Of a DNA stretch of 52,422 nucleotides, positions 43,798 to 50,580 are shown piece by piece. This DNA comes from CBDFNN01 sp965250215. GTDB lineage: Bacteria > Bacteroidota > Rhodothermia > Rhodothermales > DATKEJ01. The position numbers and the translations under genes are program-made. Under the pieces are notes generated by a model. That model made no database searches. It was given only the letters and a program-made list of their open reading frames with translations, and was not told where the DNA came from. The first letter of the stretch is position 1; each line of letters begins with the position of its first letter. Where the stretch lies: NCBI GenBank assembly GCA_965250215.1, contig CBDFNN010000001.1:1-52422 (forward strand). The letters run 5' to 3'.

Positions 43798-46524
43798 ATG
43801 AGACAAACTGACAGCCCAATAGCAATACGTATTTTGTTTGCAGATGGAGACGAGAGATTTGCCCAAATGGTGAAGTCTGCTTTTGAATCACTTGATGCAG
43901 CTGTACTCATTAATGCAAGTGCCGACGAAATCCCTCCCCCTCGTAATATTAACAGGGTTGTTTGTATTTGGACAGATAGGACGGGGAATGACGCTTCATT
44001 TTTTCGCGAGCTTAACAATTGGACAAAGAATAAAAACAACAAAATTTTCTTGTGCAGGTTTAATAACAGTGAACCATTCAGCTTTCTACTTGACAATGTG
44101 TCTTCTAACTTCCACTACAATGACTCAAAGTCTTTGCGATATTGGATTTTGAAAGAGGTGTTGGAACAGGAAACTGTCAATGATCATTTCCCAGGAATTT
44201 CAAGCGTTGAAGATGCAATCAAGTACTACTGCAGTGATTTGGCGGAATTCATTCGCGACAAGAAGATTTTGGGCGGAATAGATGAAAAGAAAATATCGGA
44301 CGTTTATTTAAGGCTAGAGATCAAAAGTAGAGAAAAGGACCGTTCAGTTGATTTAACGAATGAAATTGTCAGCCAGTCACGAAAAAGAGTCTTTGTTGTT
44401 GGAGTCCCAGGGAGTGGGAAGTCGACGCTTGTTAACATGACGGCATTGGAACTAGCCGAGATGTCGGCAGGAGGAACAATTATATTTCCAATATTGCTAA
44501 GAGCACCAGATGTTGCATCTTCCAACTACGATGACCTGTCGGACTACATATTAGTAGCGGTGAAGGGCTACATCTTGAGAGGTGGGAAAACCGTGGCAAA
44601 TCTGCTTATGGACGAAGACAACTTCCCTTCCGATAAGGCCGTCTTACTAATAGATGGTCTAGATGAGTTGGAAACAGCGGAACGCAAGAAGCTGAGACAA
44701 CAAATAAGAATATTCGAGACAAAATACCCTCTGTCCAATATTGTAATCACGGCAAGACCAAACGCATTTGATAATTCTCTTTGGAGCGACTTCAATTTGT
44801 TTTCGATTCAGTCATTGACAAAAACACAGGTGATTGAATATGTCAATGAACACGGAAGAGAAGAAATAGGTGATGAATTATCTAGGCTAATTGAAAATTC
44901 GGAACAAGTAAGCGAATTAGCTAGCGTTCCTTTTATGTTAGCCCTAATGGCTTCCTACGCTGGTGAGGCAGCAGAGCTTCCGTCGTTCAGAGCAGAACTG
45001 ATCAAAAACTGCGTTCTTTCCCTTCTCCAGCGCCGAAGAATTTCTGAAGCTGAATTTATCGAAATGGACAAACTCGTCGGCTGTTTAACAGCTATATCTC
45101 ACAGGTTGTTTCGAATCGATTCATCCAAGGGACACGATGAAAGTGAATTTACTTTTGCAATTCAATCATTTCTTTCCAGTAATCTTCAAGGGAGCTCGGT
45201 TCCTTGGCAGCCTTCGGAAGAGTCAAAGATTCTTTTGGAAAATATTGTTGAGAAAACAGGTATTCTTCAAAAAAATGGACGCATTATAGAGTTTGTTCAC
45301 CGCTCTGTATGGGAATTATTCGTGGCTTTGTACCTAACCGATTGCGAGATTGAATATATTGGCAGAATTGCTTCGATTCAAGCCTGGGAAGAACCTCTGC
45401 GGCTCGCAGCAGGACTAGCTGATGTTGATAGATTAGACCCGTTTATTAAAACCCTATGGGTGTCTGATCCTGGCCTGGCCCTTAGGGCATCGTCGGAATG
45501 TCCGGAGCTTAATCCTCTAATATTGAGGAACCTAATCACTTCTTCCCCTGCCTCCGAAATGGCCGAGTTGGTCCGTGATTTGAGGCGACTAAAAGATGAG
45601 CCGACCTTTTCATCGAGAGGTGAGAGAATAGTTCTTGATACGTTACAAGTTCTAATTCCTGAGACTGATTCGGCTGAGGTTTATTGGGAAAGTATGGAGC
45701 TTCTCCTCAGTATTGAGACGCGATCAGAAGAAGCAGGAAATCTGATTTCTCTCTTCTTAGATTTTGACAATTACGAACATCGGCTAAATGTGCTAAAGAA
45801 AAATATTAGCTTCATCCAGGTTGAGGGTGGTGATTTTCAAATGGGCTCTGATCTTGATAGCCGACCTTTTAATGAGAGTCCAGCGCACAAGGTGCAGCTA
45901 GATAATTTCAACCTGGCAGATATCACAATTTGTGCATTACATCTGCCAGAGCTACCCTTTCGAGTAGGTCTTCCGAATGATCCAAGGTCACCGACTAAAG
46001 GTCATCCGATTATCGGATTGACTTGGTATGAGGCTCAAATGATTGCAATTTGGTTCGGATGCAGACTTCCAACGGAGGCAGAATGGGAGTACGCTTGCCG
46101 ATCAGGAGGGAAGGATGACGAGATTCTTTTTGATGAAAAAATGATTCCAGACTATGCTTGGTATGCTGGAAACGCCGGAAATTCAACTCATCCACCGAGG
46201 GAAAAAAAAGCAAATTCTTTGAGTATCTATGATATACTCGGTAATGTACGGGAGTGGTGCGCGGATTGGTATGACAAAGATTTTTATAGAAACATGTCCC
46301 CACAATCTAACGTGAATCCAGGAGGACCAAAATTTGGAAAAGAAAAGGTATTACGAGGTGGTTGTTTTGATTGGAATACAGCAAATCTAGTTCCTACTTA
46401 TAGGAATAAAAATCTTCCAGCCAATCGGGGGTTTCAAAATGGAGTGAGGTTGGTTGAGGGATTTCCCCTTAGCTACGCTTCATTCTTGGATATAAATGAA
46501 AATAATATGGGTATAATTTCATGA
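43798..46524 (+). CDS. STAND protein: TIR-like domain, NACHT NTPase, FGE-sulfatase-fold domain
   Basis: 908 residues. Residues 8-125 form a flavodoxin-like alternating beta/alpha unit (IRILFADGDERFAQMV, VVCIWTDRTGND, NKIFLCRF) that resembles a TIR domain; SFFREL places Glu71 where TIR enzymes keep the catalytic glutamate. The NACHT domain spans about 195-450: Walker A GVPGSGKST (202-210), Walker B LLIDGLDE (283-290) and sensor ITARP (317-321). A helical winged region follows. Residues 671-888 are an FGE-sulfatase/C-type-lectin-fold domain (GGDFQMGSD, RLPTEAEWEYA, LGNVREWCADWY, VLRGGCFDW, GVRLV), with a short gap after LADIT. This architecture suggests an NTP-dependent switch where the lectin-fold domain senses a ligand and the TIR-like head acts as effector. 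It overlaps the following gene by 4 nt. Confidence 0.75.
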   Translation: MRQTDSPIAIRILFADGDERFAQMVKSAFESLDAAVLINASADEIPPPRNINRVVCIWTDRTGNDASFFRELNNWTKNKNNKIFLCRFNNSEPFSFLLDNVSSNFHYNDSKSLRYWILKEVLEQETVNDHFPGISSVEDAIKYYCSDLAEFIRDKKILGGIDEKKISDVYLRLEIKSREKDRSVDLTNEIVSQSRKRVFVVGVPGSGKSTLVNMTALELAEMSAGGTIIFPILLRAPDVASSNYDDLSDYILVAVKGYILRGGKTVANLLMDEDNFPSDKAVLLIDGLDELETAERKKLRQQIRIFETKYPLSNIVITARPNAFDNSLWSDFNLFSIQSLTKTQVIEYVNEHGREEIGDELSRLIENSEQVSELASVPFMLALMASYAGEAAELPSFRAELIKNCVLSLLQRRRISEAEFIEMDKLVGCLTAISHRLFRIDSSKGHDESEFTFAIQSFLSSNLQGSSVPWQPSEESKILLENIVEKTGILQKNGRIIEFVHRSVWELFVALYLTDCEIEYIGRIASIQAWEEPLRLAAGLADVDRLDPFIKTLWVSDPGLALRASSECPELNPLILRNLITSSPASEMAELVRDLRRLKDEPTFSSRGERIVLDTLQVLIPETDSAEVYWESMELLLSIETRSEEAGNLISLFLDFDNYEHRLNVLKKNISFIQVEGGDFQMGSDLDSRPFNESPAHKVQLDNFNLADITICALHLPELPFRVGLPNDPRSPTKGHPIIGLTWYEAQMIAIWFGCRLPTEAEWEYACRSGGKDDEILFDEKMIPDYAWYAGNAGNSTHPPREKKANSLSIYDILGNVREWCADWYDKDFYRNMSPQSNVNPGGPKFGKEKVLRGGCFDWNTANLVPTYRNKNLPANRGFQNGVRLVEGFPLSYASFLDINENNMGIIS

Positions 46525-47606
46525 TACAAAAGGAGGTCAATGTTGGCATAATTGGTACAGGACACGCATTGCGAACGATTGTACCTGCCTTGAGCTATTC
46601 CGATGGATTTAGGATCCAAAAGATTTCTGGAAGTTCCATTTCTAGGGCCTCCCAGTATGCGAAGAAATTCGATCTAGACGTGGATCCTTGTAGCTATCAG
46701 GATCTGTTAGAGAGTCCAGATATCGACTTGATTGTTGTGGCGTCTCCAAATCATTTCCATCTTTCGCATGCTGTTGGGGCGATAGAATCTGGAAAGAACG
46801 TCTATTTGGAAAAACCAATTGGTGTCGATAGTACCCAGGCAAAGAAGATTAGACATGCCTACAACGAACGGCCCAACGATAGTCTTGTGGTAATCGGTCA
46901 TCAACTAAGGTTTAATCCATTTATTCAGAAATCAAAGGAATTAATTGATGAGGGAATACTTGGCAGAATTTATTCAATTGAAATACGCCAGAAAGCCGGT
47001 GGGCTTAGGTCGTTGGATCTAGAATGGAACTGGCAATTTGATGATGAAAAGGGCGGTGGTGTTAGGCTTGCCATGGGTACTCATCTTCTGGATCTGTCAA
47101 ATTTTCTTTTAAATAGTTCACCCGGTTTTACAACTTGTTTTTGTGATCCAGTAATTTCAGAACGGAATATTGATGGCGAAAAAAGGCAGGTGATTTCTTC
47201 AAGCTTTTTTTCCGCAACGATGGACTATCACGATTGTCAAGGATATATTTCGACAAGTGCTGCTTCTCACGGACCAGGGTATTTTGATTTGGAAATCTTT
47301 GGAACTGAAGGTTACATAAGTTACGATGGAGGAACTGATTTCAGATTTCTCAAAGAAAATGTAGTGCAAACCATTTCTGAGATGGAATCTATTCGTTTGG
47401 ATTATTTAGGAAGGCCAGGAGGAACCTCCATGTTCAGAAAATCTCTGAGCTACATATCTGAGGAACTCTTGCGATGCATTTCAGAGAAAAATAGTCATAT
47501 CCCCAATGCCGCGACAATGGATGATGCCGTCAAAATATCTGAATTGCTGGACGAAGGTCTAGGAAACTACTTGACACGACTAAAGCCTACCCGCAAAGGT
47601 TTCTAG
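46521..47606 (+). CDS. Gfo/Idh/MocA-family NAD(P)-dependent oxidoreductase
   Basis: 361 residues. N-terminal Rossmann fold with NVGIIGTGHALR (glycine motif 11-15), the strand DLIVVASPNHFH and the diagnostic EKPIG with Lys98. The C-terminal substrate domain has G-G-G-V-R-L-A-M-G-T-H with a His for substrate binding. Family members oxidise or reduce sugar alcohols, inositols, amino-sugars or pyranoses. Starts inside the NACHT stop codon (ATGA overlap), so translation is coupled, and is immediately followed by the oxygenase. The enzyme would act on the same metabolite as the kinase, though the substrate is unknown. Confidence 0.85.
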   Translation: MIQKEVNVGIIGTGHALRTIVPALSYSDGFRIQKISGSSISRASQYAKKFDLDVDPCSYQDLLESPDIDLIVVASPNHFHLSHAVGAIESGKNVYLEKPIGVDSTQAKKIRHAYNERPNDSLVVIGHQLRFNPFIQKSKELIDEGILGRIYSIEIRQKAGGLRSLDLEWNWQFDDEKGGGVRLAMGTHLLDLSNFLLNSSPGFTTCFCDPVISERNIDGEKRQVISSSFFSATMDYHDCQGYISTSAASHGPGYFDLEIFGTEGYISYDGGTDFRFLKENVVQTISEMESIRLDYLGRPGGTSMFRKSLSYISEELLRCISEKNSHIPNAATMDDAVKISELLDEGLGNYLTRLKPTRKGF

Positions 47607-48080
47607 ATGAATAGCCAATTAGATTTAAAGGTCTACAAGTCAGTTTTCGAGGAAGAAGAATTGACTGATCTTTGCGCGTTTATTAAATTCGGGGATCAAA
47701 GGAGAACGGAGTATCACCTGAGTTTGGCCCAAGTAAATCCTGACAAAATTACGAAGGCATCAAAGGTTGTTGAAGCACTTACTGGCTTTCAATTTAACGT
47801 CGCTATTACGAAATGGTATCGCCTGTCCGACGAATACACCAGCCTTGCTTACGATTTCCATATTGATCCACCTAAATTTCACTCCATTCCCTTGGTATTG
47901 ATAACCCTTAGTGGATCTGCTATTTTACAATATAAAAAGGACAAGAAAGTAATTGACGTTGAATGTCAGTCAAACCAGGTTGTAGTTCTTAATTCGTCAC
48001 TGGAACACAGAGTGTCTAAACCAACCAATATATCTGGTGAGAGACTCTACATGTTTTTCGGGTTTGACTCCGAATTGTAG
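47607..48080 (+). CDS. 2-oxoglutarate/Fe(II) oxygenase-like protein
   Basis: 157 residues with the double-stranded beta-helix iron site: His85-x-Asp87 (DFHIDPP), distal His134 (SLEHRVSKP) and Arg146 (GERLYMFF) for 2-oxoglutarate. Prolyl-hydroxylase-like enzymes of this size hydroxylate proteins, small molecules or nucleobases. The stop of the oxidoreductase (47606) directly abuts the start here, with no spacer. It closes the operon; a 27-bp repeat begins 15 nt further on. A hydroxylase, dehydrogenase and kinase together imply stepwise modification of one compound or a protein. Confidence 0.75.
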   Translation: MNSQLDLKVYKSVFEEEELTDLCAFIKFGDQRRTEYHLSLAQVNPDKITKASKVVEALTGFQFNVAITKWYRLSDEYTSLAYDFHIDPPKFHSIPLVLITLSGSAILQYKKDKKVIDVECQSNQVVVLNSSLEHRVSKPTNISGERLYMFFGFDSEL

Positions 48081-48094
48081 GAACAGATGTTGGT

Positions 48095-48121
48095 CTTCCA
48101 GTAGCAACGGAGCAGAAAACA
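48095..48121 (+). repeat. 27-bp repeat, right copy
   Basis: Identical to the reverse complement of 2869-2895 and located 15 nt after the oxygenase stop codon, in the same orientation relative to the gene before it. It marks the right side of the plasmid-like block. Confidence 0.75.
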
Positions 48122-48170
48122 ACGTTAAGGCCGACCTCATCGTTTCAAAACTTGGCCATCCATCCATGCA

Positions 48171-48299
48171 CTACTTATCCAACCAAGCCTTGTAGGGGTC
48201 TTCCATCCTATAGACTGCTTCTTTGTTGGAGGGGCATCGCTCCACCATGAGTGTGAGATGTTGTTCTAGCCCAAGATCCTTTTAAGTAAGATCTTTCAC
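48171..48299 (-). pseudogene. Short broken frame downstream of the DUF1508 gene
   Basis: On the minus strand a GTG at 48299, two bases after the DUF1508 stop, begins V-K-D-L-T and meets a TAA; in the same frame it resumes K-D-L-G-L-E-Q-H-L-T-L and continues to L-D-K-stop at 48171 with protein-like composition (MVERCPSNKEAVYRMEDPYK). The nonsense codon suggests a relic, although a start at the inner ATG 48250 would give a 25-residue peptide. Confidence 0.35.
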
Positions 48300-48300
48300 C

Positions 48301-48456
48301 TCAGAACCTGGCGTGGGTTTTTACCCGATTTATTGAGGTCTCGCAATTCTGCTTCGTTGTGAACCCTTCTCCAGAAGCGACAATTTCCCCATTTCCCGCA
48401 ACAAGTCTCCAGCGATATTCTCCTGCTGTGTCTAGGTAAATTTCGAATTTATACAT
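48301..48456 (-). CDS. DUF1508 (YegP-like) small protein, 51 aa
   Basis: The ATG at 48456 begins MYKFEIYLDTAGEYRWRLVA, the hallmark of DUF1508: a beta-strand, then a W-R-x-x-x-x-N-G-x-I-x-A-x-S-x-x-Y/F pattern (VAGNGEIVASGEGFTTKQNCETSI). The family consists of single or tandem 50-60-residue units, so this is a complete single unit. Function not established. It is out of the reach of a 60-residue ORF cutoff and is easy to overlook. Confidence 0.85.
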   Translation of the reverse strand: MYKFEIYLDTAGEYRWRLVAGNGEIVASGEGFTTKQNCETSINRVKTHARF

Positions 48457-48824
48457 TTCTTCTTCCGTTTGAATTAAGGACTACACTACACCTCTTAGAC
48501 GCAAAATATAAAACTATCACTGACAAGATTGAAGCGCGTCAGTTAAATGTTTACTTATACGGTCGTTTTAGGAAACCATCGCCTCTCTCCCCTCCCCCAT
48601 CTCGCTAGCTTATTGATCAAGTTTACATAACTGGTTTACTCTATCTACGTTTACTATATACTATAGACATGAGTTTAGTAAACCATTCAAGATGAAACTA
48701 GGATATGCCCGGGTTTTGGTATTTATTTGTCGCGTAAATATTTTAAGAGATCCAAGCATGGCGAGCCAGAACAAAACACCCATATTCCATGCGCGTGACT
48801 ATAGCGCACTTAACAACCCCAGAT
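48457..48824. other. Intergenic region with GTTTAC repeats
   Basis: Contains an AT-rich segment with three GTTTAC and one GTAAAC elements at about 48622-48690, the last pair spanning a 29-nt interval. They might be an operator or remnant of an element. No gene found. Confidence 0.3.
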
Positions 48825-50408
48825 TTACGTAGAAGACGGCGACGGAACCTTTACATAAATCAGTCCCAACATGTCGACTTCCGTGCCACTGCGTCCGAAA
48901 AATCCTGACACAACATAACCTTGAGGTACCGTCCAAGTTTTGGTGGGAACCGCACCCGCCTTCATAGTCCCTGCCTCTAGAGTTTCGCCGTTTTCTAGGG
49001 TAATTTTGATCCAGAAGATGCGAGTGTGATGGTCGGTGTGCGAGTCCTTGTCCGCGTACACCTCGACTGTTGTTATTGGATTACCATCCAGAGCCACCGG
49101 CATGGGGATGCCTAAGTTGCTCGGCGGCACCAGAGATCCCCCATTTCCACCGTGAGTGAGTACTTTATCGTTGCTGAGGCGCATGTTGATTTGATTCAGA
49201 CGCTCCCCGGCGCGAAGCCAAATCGCAACCGGGCTCACGGGAAAATCTTCAACAATTAAAGGCGAATCATCGAACTCCCCTCCATGGGGACCGCCGGCTG
49301 TTGAACTCATAACGAATTGGCCCCGTTCCTTGTCTTGATACCATCCTCTTGTTGGGCCACCTACCCAGGGAGCAGGTGGGCCATTTCCGGATTCGTATTT
49401 TTTAAGCATGCCAACTGAGTGCGCAAGTTTTGCTAGTGTGTTCTGTATGTCTACACCTGGTAGCGGAGGAGAATTCTGTATGGGGTTGCCCGCTTGAGCC
49501 CCCCAAAGCCCCTGAAAGTTGGTGAAAGGCTCGTCGCCCATAATTTCAATTAGGTTGTTCTGGGTATTCCACGGAACAAAGGCCGTTGGAACTGGCAAGG
49601 CGAGAGCAGGGAGACCGGCTGGAGGGGGCATCACCGGATACATGCGAAGAGCTTCTACCTCTGAGGTTAAAGTCGTGCAGAAGTCGATTAGACTCAGCCA
49701 GGCAGCAGTCCCAACTTTGTTTATTTCCTGGGCCGGGTAGCTAGCATGACTGTTCAGGGCTGAGTATACGCAAGGGTGCGTGCCATTAAAAAACTGAATA
49801 TTGGGGGGCTCAACTAGTTTGCTTACTCCATGTTGGGAGTAATACACACCCAAGACTTCTGTTAAATCAGACGAGAGCCGGACGGTGATGTGTTCCCAAT
49901 CCCCTTGATGCCGCGCGAAGTTGGCCCATTCGAAGTTTCTTGTCTTATTGAGGTTGGCACCGAAGGTAGTCCCACGAAACATCTGAAATCCACTGAACGC
50001 GTAGAGGAAAGAATAGATGATATCTACGAATTGAACGGTCGGGTCTCCCGGAACAGACTGTGTGTAGCTGTGACTGTAGCAAGCCGCTTCGCAAGAAAGA
50101 GAGCCATCGGATTGTGCAACAAGTTGATCGCCCGTTGGAAAATTATTGTCTGCAGTGGGCATGGTTATGTCCGTGTGCCAGGCTAAGTAGCTGGTATCCT
50201 CTGACCAACCTACGGGTAGCTTCCCGATTAGATCAAGACTTGCTTGGAAACTGCCCACCCCACTCTCCGGAAACACCGAGCACATGGCCAAGTAATTTTG
50301 CATCGAGATCGGCCGATGGAGGTCCGCGGGGTGGAGATAGACCATAGGCGCGAACTTAGTCATTACTTCCGAAGGCGTTAGTGGCGACGAGATGTTTGAA
50401 TTGGGCAT
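48825..50408 (-). CDS. Vps62-like protein with C-terminal jacalin-like lectin domain
   Basis: 527 residues without a signal peptide. Residues about 12-310 resemble the Vps62/DUF946 family: FAPMVYLHPADLHRPISMQNYL, TSYLAWH, a DWEHITVRLS strand and a YYSQHG segment with conserved His. Residues about 400-525 are a jacalin-like beta-prism (THGGNGGSLVPP, TVEVYADKDSH, IFWIKITLENGETLEAG, GYVVSGFFGRSG), a fold that binds sugars or membranes. This combination is also found in some pore-forming or insecticidal-type proteins. Alone on the minus strand. A toxin role is possible but unproven. Confidence 0.7.
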   Translation of the reverse strand: MPNSNISSPLTPSEVMTKFAPMVYLHPADLHRPISMQNYLAMCSVFPESGVGSFQASLDLIGKLPVGWSEDTSYLAWHTDITMPTADNNFPTGDQLVAQSDGSLSCEAACYSHSYTQSVPGDPTVQFVDIIYSFLYAFSGFQMFRGTTFGANLNKTRNFEWANFARHQGDWEHITVRLSSDLTEVLGVYYSQHGVSKLVEPPNIQFFNGTHPCVYSALNSHASYPAQEINKVGTAAWLSLIDFCTTLTSEVEALRMYPVMPPPAGLPALALPVPTAFVPWNTQNNLIEIMGDEPFTNFQGLWGAQAGNPIQNSPPLPGVDIQNTLAKLAHSVGMLKKYESGNGPPAPWVGGPTRGWYQDKERGQFVMSSTAGGPHGGEFDDSPLIVEDFPVSPVAIWLRAGERLNQINMRLSNDKVLTHGGNGGSLVPPSNLGIPMPVALDGNPITTVEVYADKDSHTDHHTRIFWIKITLENGETLEAGTMKAGAVPTKTWTVPQGYVVSGFFGRSGTEVDMLGLIYVKVPSPSST

Positions 50409-50580
50409 AATAATATGGTTGTCATATTTCGATAATCCTGTAATTTATAGGAATCCTCAATTCGATTCAACCAGTATCAAAAGGAGACTTAAGGTTAGTT
50501 CTGTTCTTTTGTCTCTTAATTCTACTCAGCGGTACTGAGCCAAGTGATTGATCTATAGCGTGAAATATATGTGGCTTCCT

